A DNA stretch of 64,000 nt from an uncultured Desulfuromonas sp. (GCF_963666745.1 NZ_OY762961.1:1972001-2036000); one strand, 5' to 3'; positions 18,247-27,172 are shown, numbered from the stretch's first letter. Notes: generated by a model not told the origin, from the sequence alone. Numbers and translations are program-made.

Positions 18247-18285
18247 AAAAAAATGCCCTGTTCCGGAGGAGGGATGGAACAGGGC
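18247..18285 (-). terminator. Strong intrinsic terminator
   Basis: A perfect 10-bp GC-rich stem (18255-18264 with 18276-18285) with an 11-nt loop, followed on the minus strand by seven T. It ends the candidate small RNA and lies 140 nt upstream of the M16 gene, so it could also act as an attenuator. Confidence 0.85.
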
Positions 18286-18391
18286 GGTGACCCCAAGGGG
18301 AAGGGGTCGGCTTGTTGCTGACAGTTTCCTGCCATGGCTTAGCAACACTGAAAGCCCTTTTTTCCGCCGTCATCACGGCGACTAAAAAGAC
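18247..18391 (-). ncRNA. Candidate structured small RNA (or attenuating leader)
   Basis: About 145 nt between its own promoter and its own terminator, with no open frame or ribosome binding site that I trust. Four local hairpins follow one another on the minus strand: 18380-18365 (6 bp, tetraloop), 18346-18314 (outer 6-bp stem, a 7-nt one-sided bulge and an inner 5-bp stem capped by GAAA), 18308-18289 (6 bp) and the terminator. It matches no riboswitch consensus I know. It could be a trans-acting RNA or the leader of the M16 operon 140 nt downstream. Confidence 0.5.
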
Positions 18392-18397
18392 GACGTT

Positions 18398-18426
18398 ACT
18401 ATAGCCATAAATAAAAAATTCAGCAA
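18398..18426 (-). promoter_or_regulatory. Sigma-70 promoter of the candidate small RNA
   Basis: On the minus strand TTGCTG (18426-18421), a 17-nt A/T-rich spacer and TATAGT (18403-18398). The predicted start is near 18391. It lies between the stop of the NtrC-type gene and the first RNA hairpin. Confidence 0.6.
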
Positions 18427-18468
18427 GCCTAAATTTTTTTATTTTCGCTTAATATGCACCTTTTCCAA

Positions 18469-19857
18469 TCAGGAAGGATCATCGAGCAAATGATATTTCT
18501 CCAGCTTATAGCGTAAGGTGCCACGGGCCAAATTGAGCAGACGGGCTGTTTTGGCGACATTCCCCGCCGTCATGTCGAGCGCCTGACGAATCAGATCTTT
18601 TTCCAGTTCTTCGACGACAGATTCCAGACAGGTCCCTTGCGGGGGTAATACCCAGTTTAACTCTGCAGTTTGCTGCGGCGCTTTCCCCCGCACTTCAATC
18701 GGCAACATCTCCGGAGTGATCACCTCATTGCGATGCATAATACAGATACGTTCCACCATATTGCGCAACTCGCGCACATTGCCGGGCCAATGGTAGCGGC
18801 TAAGCAGTCCCAGCGCTTCAGCGGAAACTTCCCGGACAGGACGATTGAACTCGCGGCTGTAGCGCTTGAGAAAATGATCGAGCAACAGCGGGATATCATC
18901 GCGCCGTTCTCGTAGCGGCGGCATGGTGATGGGAAAGACATTGAGCCGGTAAAACAGATCTTCACGAAATGTTTTCCCCTGAATCGCCTCGGTCAGCTCA
19001 CAATTGGTCGCGGCGATCACCCGCACATCAATATCAATATTGCGATTGCCTCCCAGTCGCCGAATCTTGCGATCTTCCAGCACCCTCAGTAATTTGACCT
19101 GCAGCGCCATGTCCATTTCGCCAATCTCATCGAGAAACAACGTGCCGCCGTTGGCCTCCTCAAACAGACCGATCTTACGGGTGTGGGCATCGGTAAACGC
19201 ACCCTTTTCATGGCCAAACAATTCCGTCTCCAGCAAGTTAAACGGCAGAGATCCACAATTGACTTCGATAAAAGGCTGACGCTGGCGGGAGGACAAATTA
19301 TGAATAGCCCGCGCTACCAGCTCTTTCCCGGTGCCACTTTCGCCGCTGATCAACACGGTCGCCGTATCATGTTGGGCCACATCTTCCACCTGATGCACCA
19401 CTTCAAGAAGCTGCTGGCTGATGCCGACCATGTTGGCCTGTTCCAACAGATCGGTTTCCGAACGCCTGCGCAAACGGCGAATCTCCCGCTGCAGGCTGCG
19501 CCGTTCAAGAGCCAGCTTGACGATTAAACGGATGGCATCGGATTTGAACGGTTTCTTGATGTAATCATAAGCGCCCATCTTCAAGGCCTGAACCGCACTC
19601 TCCACCGTGCCATAGCCGGTGATGATAATGACGAGAATGTCGGGATCGATCGCCTGCAACCGGTCCAGGACATCCAGACCACTGGCCGCTCCGAGGTTCA
19701 GATCGAGCAGAACCAGATCGATCTCTTCCTGTTCCGCAATCTGCAGAGCGGAGTGAGGATCTTCACTGCCAAACAGGTGGTAACCGTCTTCACCAAGAAT
19801 CCGCTCAAGATTCTCGCGAATAAACGCTTCATCATCGACAATGAGAATTTTATCCAT
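18469..19857 (-). CDS. NtrC-family sigma-54-dependent response regulator
   Basis: 462 residues: receiver domain (1-~120, phosphoacceptor Asp in LVLLDLNLG), AAA+ sigma-54 interaction domain (~145-375; Walker A GESGTGKE, Walker B GGTLFLDEIG) and a Fis-type helix-turn-helix at the C-terminus (VAKTARLLNLARGTL). The sigma-54 contact loop reads GAFTDA rather than GAFTGA. Its start is 4 nt after the stop of the histidine kinase, so they are a cognate pair. A sigma-54 type promoter lies just beyond the kinase, facing the DRTGG gene at 22614, a likely target. Confidence 0.93.
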   Translation of the reverse strand: MDKILIVDDEAFIRENLERILGEDGYHLFGSEDPHSALQIAEQEEIDLVLLDLNLGAASGLDVLDRLQAIDPDILVIIITGYGTVESAVQALKMGAYDYIKKPFKSDAIRLIVKLALERRSLQREIRRLRRRSETDLLEQANMVGISQQLLEVVHQVEDVAQHDTATVLISGESGTGKELVARAIHNLSSRQRQPFIEVNCGSLPFNLLETELFGHEKGAFTDAHTRKIGLFEEANGGTLFLDEIGEMDMALQVKLLRVLEDRKIRRLGGNRNIDIDVRVIAATNCELTEAIQGKTFREDLFYRLNVFPITMPPLRERRDDIPLLLDHFLKRYSREFNRPVREVSAEALGLLSRYHWPGNVRELRNMVERICIMHRNEVITPEMLPIEVRGKAPQQTAELNWVLPPQGTCLESVVEELEKDLIRQALDMTAGNVAKTARLLNLARGTLRYKLEKYHLLDDPS

Positions 19858-19861
19858 AATG

Positions 19862-22345
19862 TTATTCTTCCTTCACAGCATCAGGCTGCAGGGGCACGTG
19901 GGGAAAACACAGTTCAAAACAACTGCCCTGGCCCGGCGTGCTGGTTACCTCAATACGGCCATCATGTTCAGCGATAATGTTGTGAACAATGGCCAGACCA
20001 AGGCCGTTGCCCTCTTTTTTACAGGTGAAAAAAGGCTCAAAAATCAGACGCCGCTGTTCGTCGTCCATACCGACGCCGGTATCGGCAACCTGCAAACAAA
20101 GTTCGCTTTTGTGAGACCGCAATGAAACCGTCAGAGTCCCACCTTGAGGCATGGCCTCTTGGGCATTGCGCAGCAAGTTGAGCAAGGCCTGCTGCATGCG
20201 TTGCTCATCAAGAGCAACCAGCGGCAGGCTGTCATCAAAATCGCGAACCAAAGTGATGCCACTGCGTTCACAGCCCTGTTCAAACAGTGACAGGGTTCGC
20301 TCAATCACCGTACGCATCTGTCCGGGCCGACACTCGCTGGCCGAAACCCGCGAGAATTTGAGCAGATCACCAACTAGGCCTTCCAGCCGTTCCATCTCTT
20401 CGAGAGCCCGGCGAATCAACTCCTGATCTTTGGGGGTATGTAACAAACGATCATGCAAATCGTCCAGCAATAAACTGATTCCGGTTAAAGGATTGCGAAT
20501 TTCATGGGCCAGACCGGCGGCCAAACGGCCAAGGGACGCCAGACGGTCCATTCGCGCCATGCGATTCCGCATCTGGGCGCGTTCGGTGAGATCTTCAACG
20601 GTCAGGATCAAGCCATTGTCTGCAGACGGCGTCAACGGAAAAAGAGCCAGGCGAAAGGTCATTGTCCGCCCGTGTCGTTGACATTCATAGTAACGGCTCC
20701 AGCCGTTTTTTACTTCGTCGGATAAACCAACCGTTACTAGAGAATGAGAAATTTCCGGATAGCCGCCAAAAACTTTTGCCAGAGGCCTGTTCAACGCCCG
20801 ATCTTCAAGATCAAGAATTTTCTGTGCGGCCTGATTCATGGAGGTGACGCAGTTCGACTCATCAACCGTCATGATTCCAGTATCGATATTTTCCATAACG
20901 GTCTGGGTAAAATTCCGCTCCAGTCTGATTTCACTGCGAGAACGACGCAACGCCTGCAAACTCTGACCGAGACGCTCGCGTCGCTGATGAAGTTCCTCAA
21001 CCATGTGATTAAAGGCTTCGGTCAACGCAGCCACTTCATCATGGCCCTGCACGTCAAGGGGCTCCGCAAAGCGGCCTTGCGCCAGGTCCCTCGCACCGAC
21101 AATCAAACGATGAAGCGGACTGGAAATACCTCGCGACAACAGATGAGCGGCAATAAGCAACAGCAGCAACGTTGACGCAATCAAGCCCCATCCTTGACGC
21201 CAGAAGCGGTTAAACCGGGTGCGAATGTCGGTCGAAGTGGCCACTGCCGCTCGGTGGAAGTTCGCGACTTCGGCTCCAATTGTCACACCGCCCCAGACGG
21301 GCTGATCCAGAATCCCGCGTGGTTGATAAAAAATAGGCGCAAAAGCCATCACTTTCCGCGCACCACCGACATTGGTCACATCAGCAATTCCGGAGTGCCC
21401 CTCCAAAACCTGTTGCGCCACAAGTGGATAGTTCTCGTGAATCGCTCCGGCCTGGAACAGGTTGTATGCGCGGCTGCCGTCATCGGGATGGACCGCCGTC
21501 CCCCGAAAGGCTTCGACCCACTGCCCGGTAGCATCATAGCCGCGAATATCCCAAAACTTGGGATGGGCAATCATCCAGCCCTGACGATCAAACATGAAGG
21601 CATAATTCCCTTCGCCATAGCGGGCATCGAGGACAAATGGCTCTTCCCCGGTACTGATATGACGCGTGAATTCCATCAAATGACGATGATCCAGGGCCAA
21701 CATCACCAAGCCCAGTTCTTCCCCCTGCACCGTATAAACCTTGCGGCTAAAGCGGATCAGTCCGCGATAGTCTTGTCCAGCCAACTGCTGTTCACGGCTG
21801 ACGTGACGGCCGATCAAAGGGGAAACCAACACGGCATCGCCTTGCAGCTGTTGCGTCTGGGCAAAAAAATCGTCGATAAGCAGATCAGCGTCCCCATCAG
21901 GGAGATGGTCTCGCAGAGCCGCCGGGTGCCCCTGAGCCAGATGAATACGCTCGCGTCCGTCAGTGCCGACAAACATCAATTGCACATACAGAGGGACAAG
22001 GACCTCCCGCCGCCGACCATCCTGTCCCCCCCCCTGCCACAAAGCGCGTTGATGATCGTGATAGAACTGTTGATAGAGCTCAATATCAACGGGCAACAAT
22101 GCCAGGGTATCGACATCCGCTTCCACCCGGCTCAGAAAATCCGCCACCTGCATGGCCACATGCTGAGCACGTAACGACAAGGCCTGAGCAGCCTGTTGGT
22201 CCAGAGCCTGTGTTGCGTTCTCCCGAACCAGGCTTTCGACACTGTCAAGGCTACGCGACGCACTGATGATCAACAGCACCAAAGGAACAAGAGCAAGAAG
22301 CAGAAATGCCAGCAGAATTTTGCGATGAAGGGTCAGCGTAATCAT
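19862..22345 (-). CDS. Membrane sensor histidine kinase (dCache-HAMP-PAS-HisKA-HATPase)
   Basis: 827 residues. Transmembrane helix at ~10-30, a large periplasmic double-Cache region (~35-375), a second helix (~385-405, LIASTLLLLLIAAHLL), HAMP (~405-460), PAS (~480-590), HisKA with phospho-His in GLAHEIRNPLTG and HATPase with NLLRNAQEAM (N), DTGVGM (G1) and GNGLGLAI (G2). It is encoded first in a two-gene unit with the NtrC-type regulator. The large Cache domain suggests detection of a small extracellular ligand; which one is unknown. Confidence 0.93.
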   Translation of the reverse strand: MITLTLHRKILLAFLLLALVPLVLLIISASRSLDSVESLVRENATQALDQQAAQALSLRAQHVAMQVADFLSRVEADVDTLALLPVDIELYQQFYHDHQRALWQGGGQDGRRREVLVPLYVQLMFVGTDGRERIHLAQGHPAALRDHLPDGDADLLIDDFFAQTQQLQGDAVLVSPLIGRHVSREQQLAGQDYRGLIRFSRKVYTVQGEELGLVMLALDHRHLMEFTRHISTGEEPFVLDARYGEGNYAFMFDRQGWMIAHPKFWDIRGYDATGQWVEAFRGTAVHPDDGSRAYNLFQAGAIHENYPLVAQQVLEGHSGIADVTNVGGARKVMAFAPIFYQPRGILDQPVWGGVTIGAEVANFHRAAVATSTDIRTRFNRFWRQGWGLIASTLLLLLIAAHLLSRGISSPLHRLIVGARDLAQGRFAEPLDVQGHDEVAALTEAFNHMVEELHQRRERLGQSLQALRRSRSEIRLERNFTQTVMENIDTGIMTVDESNCVTSMNQAAQKILDLEDRALNRPLAKVFGGYPEISHSLVTVGLSDEVKNGWSRYYECQRHGRTMTFRLALFPLTPSADNGLILTVEDLTERAQMRNRMARMDRLASLGRLAAGLAHEIRNPLTGISLLLDDLHDRLLHTPKDQELIRRALEEMERLEGLVGDLLKFSRVSASECRPGQMRTVIERTLSLFEQGCERSGITLVRDFDDSLPLVALDEQRMQQALLNLLRNAQEAMPQGGTLTVSLRSHKSELCLQVADTGVGMDDEQRRLIFEPFFTCKKEGNGLGLAIVHNIIAEHDGRIEVTSTPGQGSCFELCFPHVPLQPDAVKEE

Positions 22346-22437
22346 TGCAACAGTATATCAGCCCCCCTGAAAGAACACCATATGACACGCAACTGCCCCG
22401 TTGCGGCTCATTGTTCGTGCCAACTTCGCCCACATCA

Positions 22438-22450
22438 TGCCAAAACGGCA
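22438..22450. promoter_or_regulatory. Possible enhancer site for the NtrC-type regulator
   Basis: TGCC-N5-GGCA, a short inverted repeat about 110 bp upstream of the sigma-54 promoter, in the range for a bacterial enhancer. Only one copy is obvious, and the arms are short, so this is weak. Confidence 0.25.
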
Positions 22451-22558
22451 CACCGCTCTCAAACCAATACCATAGCAAAGAAAGAGAAGCCACCTACAGA
22501 CAATGCTAACAAACTGAAATTATAGGAATTAAAAAACAACGTTGCTCAAAAGGCAGGA

Positions 22559-22575
22559 TTGGCAGCGCCCTTGCA
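22559..22575 (+). promoter_or_regulatory. Sigma-54 promoter (-24/-12)
   Basis: TTGGCAG-N5-TTGCA: GG at 22561-22562 and GC at 22573-22574 are spaced exactly as in -24/-12 promoters (consensus TGGCAC-N5-TTGC, one mismatch). Predicted start near 22586, 28 nt before the ATG of the DRTGG gene. It lies between that gene and the divergent kinase/NtrC pair. Confidence 0.6.
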
Positions 22576-22613
22576 GTATCTAACCGAAACGTCAACAAGG
22601 GAAGACGCCAACT

Positions 22614-23744
22614 ATGTGCAAAAAGATTTTTATCGCGGCGACAGGTCAACATTGCGGGAAAACTACCATCAGCCTGTCGCTGATGCATCTGGCTCGCAAG
22701 CAATACCGCCGCGTCGGCTTCATCAAGCCACTGGGACCTAAACCCATCATGTATCAGGGACGCCTGATGGATAAAGACGCCGCACTGACCGCTGAGGTTT
22801 ACGACCTCCAGGACGACCTGGATCTTATGTCTCCCGTCGTCGTACAGCAGGGAACCACCAAGCAGGTTCTTCGCGGCAAACTTTGCGCAGAAGCAATGCG
22901 TGAGCAAATCCTCGAGGCGGCCAATGCGTTAGAGCAACGCTGTGATTTCGTCATTATTGAAGGCGCAGGACACGGCGGCGTCGGCTCTGTCATCGGACTG
23001 AACAACGCCCAGATCGCCCGCATGCTTGACGCACCGGTTGTCATGGTTTCAGGTGGCGGCATCGGCAATGTGATTGACCATGTCACTCTCAATCTCGCCC
23101 TGTTTGAGCGGGAAGGCGCTGACGTTCGCCTGCTACTGGCCAACAAATTGATCACGGAAAAACGGGAAGAAAATCTTGCTTTTCTGCGCCAGGCCTTTAT
23201 TGATCAGCCTCTGCATGTCGCGGGTGGTTTTAATTATTCGCCCATATTGGCCAACCCGACCCTTGGTCGGATTTCACGCTTGCTGAAAACGCCACTTCAG
23301 GGAGACCAGGACCAGTACAATCGCATTATTCACAACGTGCAACTCGGTGCGGCATCATCACAACGGGTCGCTGATCTGCTCCAGGAAGCAACCCTGCTGG
23401 TAGTCACCAGCAGTCGCGACGAGCTGCTGGTTATGCTGTCATCCCTGTACCATCTGCCTGAATTCCGCAAAAAACTGGCAGGTCTGGTCATTCCCGGCAG
23501 CACGGAAATGTCGCGAATTACCAAACAGATTCTCGATGACAGTGGCATCCCTTATTTGCGCATTTCCGGCACAACGGCCGAGACATTCAGCGCAATCAAG
23601 GACGATGTTTCAAAAATCACCCCGCAGGACGATGAAAAGATTCATCTGATTCGGACATTATCAGAAACGGAACTCGATTTCTCAACCATTGACCGTTGTC
23701 TGCATCCGATCACAAAAAATCGCAAGGCCGTTGCTCTGGCCTGA
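22614..23744 (+). CDS. BioD-like P-loop/DRTGG-domain protein
   Basis: 376 residues. The N-terminal half (1-~200) is a dethiobiotin-synthetase/cobyrinate-synthase-like P-loop domain: IAATGQHCGKTT, IIEGAGHGGVGSV and LLANKLITEK. The C-terminal part (~215-340) looks like a DRTGG domain (QRVADLLQEATLLVVTSSRDE...). This is the N-terminal architecture of long phosphotransacetylases, but without the catalytic PTA domain, so it is a stand-alone sensor-like protein of unknown role. GGGAAG precedes the ATG. The upstream sigma-54 type promoter suggests control by the neighbouring two-component pair, and a terminator closes it as a monocistron. Confidence 0.8.
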   Translation: MCKKIFIAATGQHCGKTTISLSLMHLARKQYRRVGFIKPLGPKPIMYQGRLMDKDAALTAEVYDLQDDLDLMSPVVVQQGTTKQVLRGKLCAEAMREQILEAANALEQRCDFVIIEGAGHGGVGSVIGLNNAQIARMLDAPVVMVSGGGIGNVIDHVTLNLALFEREGADVRLLLANKLITEKREENLAFLRQAFIDQPLHVAGGFNYSPILANPTLGRISRLLKTPLQGDQDQYNRIIHNVQLGAASSQRVADLLQEATLLVVTSSRDELLVMLSSLYHLPEFRKKLAGLVIPGSTEMSRITKQILDDSGIPYLRISGTTAETFSAIKDDVSKITPQDDEKIHLIRTLSETELDFSTIDRCLHPITKNRKAVALA

Positions 23745-23774
23745 GCCAAATAAAACCATCTCATGTTGTCCTTG

Positions 23775-23811
23775 GCCCTCGACTCGGCTCCTCCGGTCGG
23801 GGGCATTTTTT
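23775..23811 (+). terminator. Rho-independent terminator of the DRTGG gene
   Basis: A 9-bp stem with one G-T wobble (23775-23783 with 23796-23804), 12-nt loop and a run of T, 30 nt after the stop codon. Confidence 0.85.
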
Positions 23812-23853
23812 ATAAAAAAACTCACACTTCCCGAACACATTCCGTTTATTACG

Positions 23854-23881
23854 GTGACAAACATCACTGATCTGGTATAGT
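23854..23881 (+). promoter_or_regulatory. Probable promoter of the RNase E/G gene
   Basis: GTGACA (23854-23859), 16-nt spacer, TATAGT (23876-23881). The predicted start near 23888 is over 460 nt before the start codon. Confidence 0.5.
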
Positions 23882-23887
23882 ACTTCA

Positions 23888-24354
23888 CCAAGAGCAGCAA
23901 TTGGCAATAGCCAGAGAAATCTGCACTTCAGGTTATTTTGCTACGCTCTGAAACGTTTTACCCGGTTCCTTACACCACCAACCAATTTGGACGGTCTGTT
24001 GGCGAGGACCATGCACTGCGTTATATATCCGACCGCAGTTCGGTTGTGATCCCTGTAACCCTCACGTTGGACAGTGACAGTTCATGGCGCCTGAAACGCA
24101 CGACGACCCCCACGGTGTAACCCCGGAGAAAAAAGTAACGCAGCCCTTTGGGGCACGCAGACCGTGTTTGGAAACACGGTTTATCGGTATTCAACACCGG
24201 CTTGCCACGACGCGACCATTACAGTCTGACGCGTGAGATGCCGGTAGATTTTCCGTGAGGTTCCGGAAAATCGCTATCAGTCAATGCGGGACAGCTGTTA
24301 AAAAAAGCGTCCCCCACATTGTCTTTCAAAGACAATGCATTTTAAAGGTCATGC
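23888..24354 (+). promoter_or_regulatory. Long structured 5' leader of RNase E/G mRNA
   Basis: About 467 nt without a convincing gene. It holds clear hairpins at 24161-24180 (8 bp, 4-nt loop), 24247-24272 (9 bp, 8-nt loop) and 24317-24337 (7 bp), the last ending 18 nt before the start codon. In E. coli the rne leader is cleaved by RNase E itself, giving autoregulation (known); the same role here is inference. Part of this stretch could instead be a separate small RNA. Confidence 0.5.
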
Positions 24355-27138
24355 ATGAGTAAAAAAATGTTGATCAACGCCACCCTTCCCGAAGAGGACC
24401 GGGTCGCGATTGTTGAAGACGGTATCCTGACCGAACTGGATATCGAAACGGCTGGTCACCAGCAAACTAAAGGCAACATCTACAAAGGGGAAGTGATCCG
24501 AGTCGAACAGGGGCTTCAGGCCGCCTTCATCGACTATGGAGCGCAACGCCCCGGCTTCCTGCAAATCGGCGAAATCCACCCCTCTCTTTACCCCAATCGC
24601 GAGAGTGATGAGGGACAGTCCAACCGTCGTCCAGCCATTACTGACATTCTCAAACGTGGGCAACAACTGCTGGTTCAGGTCGTCAAAGAAGAACGTGGCA
24701 CCAAGGGTGCAGCGCTGACTACGGAGATCTCCCTACCTGGGCGGTACATGGTTTTAATTCCGCAAAGCTCTTCACGGGGTATTTCGCGCAAAATTGACAA
24801 CGACCAGATCCGCAAGCAGATCAAACACACGCTCTCGAGCCTTGAGCTGCCCGATGAAATGGGCTACATCATCCGTACAGCGGCCATCGACCAGCCACCG
24901 GAAGAGCTCAAGCGCGACTTTGATTATCTGCTCAATACCTATAATAGTATTGTCAGCCATAGTGACAACGCCAAAGCTCCAGCCTTGATCTATCAGGAAT
25001 CCAATCTGGTTCTGCGTTCCATCCGTGATTACTTCACCCCGGAAATTGACGAAGTTCTGATTGATGATCGCGACGTCTTCCAGCAGGCTCGAGATTTCTT
25101 CAAGGCAGTCATGCCCGAATACGTCAATCTGGTCAAATTACATCAGGAACGTCGACCGATTTTTGCCCGTTATCAAATTGAGGAGCAGATCTCCCAATTA
25201 TCGAGCAATACAGTAGCACTGCCGTCTGGCGGGTCCATCGTCCTCGACCAGACTGAAGCTCTGGTGGCCATTGATGTCAACTCCGGAAAGATGGGCGGAG
25301 AGCAGGATGTCGAAGCCACCGCTCATCGCGTCAATCTTGAAGCAGCCGTCGAAGTGGCCCGTCAGTTGCGGTTACGTGACATGGGAGGTCTGATCGTCAT
25401 TGACTTTATTGATATGCGTCAGCGACGAAATGCCCGCGAAGTCGAAAAAGCGCTCAAAACAGCTCTGAAAATTGACAAAGCCCGTGTGACCGTCGGCCGC
25501 ATCAGTCAACAGTTTGGCCTGCTGGAAATGAGTCGCCAGCGCATCAAAGCCAATCTTGGAGCAGGCAGCTTTCACATGTGCCCACATTGCCAAGGAAGCG
25601 GGCGTATCCGCAGTGAAGAGAGTCGTTCGGTTGCCTTGCTGCGCCGTATTCAGGCCGGAACAGCTAAAGGCCATATTGAATCGGTTATCTGCACCACCGC
25701 TCTCGACACCGCAAATTATCTGCTCAACAACAAGCGTCGTGAGCTTTACGACCTAGAGCAACGCTACAAGTTGACCATAGAAATCAAAGCCGACCCAAGC
25801 TATCTGCCTGAGCAATTGGACATTGATTTTGTCAAGCAAAGTCGAGATAGCGGCCTCAATACACCAAAAGAGCTTGGTCCATTGGTTGATACAGACTTGT
25901 CTGAACGGGCCAATATCGAAGTTGTCCTGCCGGATCCGGTAACGGTCGAAGAACCAGAAGAGATGCTAGCGGACACAGCGGAGGAAGCGAGCGATGAAGC
26001 ACCACGCAAATCGTCTCGTCGTCGTCGTCGCTCAAACCGTCGACGCAATGATCGCAACAGGAAGAATGACGAGCCTGGCAGTGAAAGTGCCGTTGACGTA
26101 GACGCCAATAGACCAGAAGCAGCAATTGAGCCCTCTTCTGATGATGCTTCACCTGCGAGCCACCACTCACTGGGCGAGGATCAACCACAAGAACAGACTT
26201 CGGCAAAAGCAGCTACTTCTGAAGCTGACAGCCCACGAGATACGGAAACATCGCCGACATCAGAACCTTCGGAAAGCGAGGCAAAGAATTCCGAATCCGA
26301 AGAGAAGAAGCCTGCACGTAAACCCGCTCGCCGCCGTGCCCCAAGGAGAAATGTTGCCAGCAAAACAGAGCAGCAAGAGGGCTCAAAGGCTGAAGAAACC
26401 ACGCAAACGGCATCTGTTGAACAGGCAAAGCCAGACATGGTGTCAGCAAATGCTGAGGCAGCAACGGCAATGGATGAAAACACCGGTCAGGAAGAATCAA
26501 AACCTGCGCCCCGCCGTCGTCCCAGCCGCAAAACCACGGCAGGCAACAAGGTCGCGTCTGCAGATGCAGACCAACCTGAAACCACACCTGAGCCTCAGGA
26601 TAGCGGCGAAGCCGATGCAGCCCCCAAAAAACGGGTAACGCGGACTCGACGCAAACCGGCTCAGGACACAACAGCGGCAGAAAAGGAACAGGGCAGACAG
26701 GATAAAGAAGCTGCTCCGGCGCCAAGTACTCCGGAAGAAAAAAAACCGGCTCGACGACGGACAACCAGGAAGAAGACAACCGATACCAACCCTGAATCTT
26801 CATCACCGGAGCCAGACAACGGCGGGGATAGTGCGCCGCCAAAAAAACCGACAAGGCGCCGGAGCACGCAAACAACCTCGTCTGAAGCGTCTCCTCAGGA
26901 ATCATCGGACACAGCTGAGGAGGAGAGCAAAAAACCAACGCGTCGCCGCACAACAAAAAAGAGTCCCGCGTCAAAAACAACAGCGGAAAAAGACGCCGCT
27001 TCTCAGACGCAGGAAACTCCAGAGAAAAATGAGACGGAAAACGGTGATGAGAAGCCCAAACGGCGGGCACCCCGCCGCAAGAAAGCAGCTCCAGTAGAAC
27101 CTAAAAATAGCGATGAAACGATCACATCCGAATCATAA
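24355..27138 (+). CDS. rne: Ribonuclease E/G family endoribonuclease with long repetitive C-terminal tail
   Basis: 927 residues. The first ~500 are the catalytic part: S1-like domain (IYKGEVIRVEQGLQAAFIDYG), RNase H/DNase I-like fold with DVNSGK and the second metal Asp in LIVIDFIDM, and a zinc-link CPHCQGSG. From ~530 to the end the sequence is low-complexity: acidic Ser/Glu/Thr stretches alternate with about seven basic blocks such as KKPTRRRSTQ and KKPARRRTTRKK. This tail resembles the disordered scaffold of RNase E, which binds RNA and degradosome partners, but no E. coli-type partner motif is recognisable. The N-terminus (MLINATLPEEDRVAI) is RNase E-like. AAAGG precedes the ATG. Confidence 0.9.
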   Translation: MSKKMLINATLPEEDRVAIVEDGILTELDIETAGHQQTKGNIYKGEVIRVEQGLQAAFIDYGAQRPGFLQIGEIHPSLYPNRESDEGQSNRRPAITDILKRGQQLLVQVVKEERGTKGAALTTEISLPGRYMVLIPQSSSRGISRKIDNDQIRKQIKHTLSSLELPDEMGYIIRTAAIDQPPEELKRDFDYLLNTYNSIVSHSDNAKAPALIYQESNLVLRSIRDYFTPEIDEVLIDDRDVFQQARDFFKAVMPEYVNLVKLHQERRPIFARYQIEEQISQLSSNTVALPSGGSIVLDQTEALVAIDVNSGKMGGEQDVEATAHRVNLEAAVEVARQLRLRDMGGLIVIDFIDMRQRRNAREVEKALKTALKIDKARVTVGRISQQFGLLEMSRQRIKANLGAGSFHMCPHCQGSGRIRSEESRSVALLRRIQAGTAKGHIESVICTTALDTANYLLNNKRRELYDLEQRYKLTIEIKADPSYLPEQLDIDFVKQSRDSGLNTPKELGPLVDTDLSERANIEVVLPDPVTVEEPEEMLADTAEEASDEAPRKSSRRRRRSNRRRNDRNRKNDEPGSESAVDVDANRPEAAIEPSSDDASPASHHSLGEDQPQEQTSAKAATSEADSPRDTETSPTSEPSESEAKNSESEEKKPARKPARRRAPRRNVASKTEQQEGSKAEETTQTASVEQAKPDMVSANAEAATAMDENTGQEESKPAPRRRPSRKTTAGNKVASADADQPETTPEPQDSGEADAAPKKRVTRTRRKPAQDTTAAEKEQGRQDKEAAPAPSTPEEKKPARRRTTRKKTTDTNPESSSPEPDNGGDSAPPKKPTRRRSTQTTSSEASPQESSDTAEEESKKPTRRRTTKKSPASKTTAEKDAASQTQETPEKNETENGDEKPKRRAPRRKKAAPVEPKNSDETITSES

Positions 27139-27172
27139 TGTCGGTGGACGCCCTCGCTTCCAGTTACAACGT

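Noticed and set aside
18247-18391. c-di-GMP (GEMM), SRP or 6S assignment for the small structured RNA
   Set aside because: Signature sequences of GEMM and SRP RNA are missing, and hairpins are local, unlike the rod of 6S RNA.
21194-22174. 326-codon plus-strand frame opposite the histidine kinase
   Set aside because: Its length comes from the codon bias of the real gene on the other strand; the kinase has complete Cache, HAMP, PAS, HisKA and HATPase motifs.
26213-27070. 285-codon minus-strand frame opposite the RNase E/G tail
   Set aside because: It is a shadow of a low-complexity region rich in Arg, Glu and Ser codons; composition is abnormal (Leu/Pro/Cys-rich) and there is no start signal.
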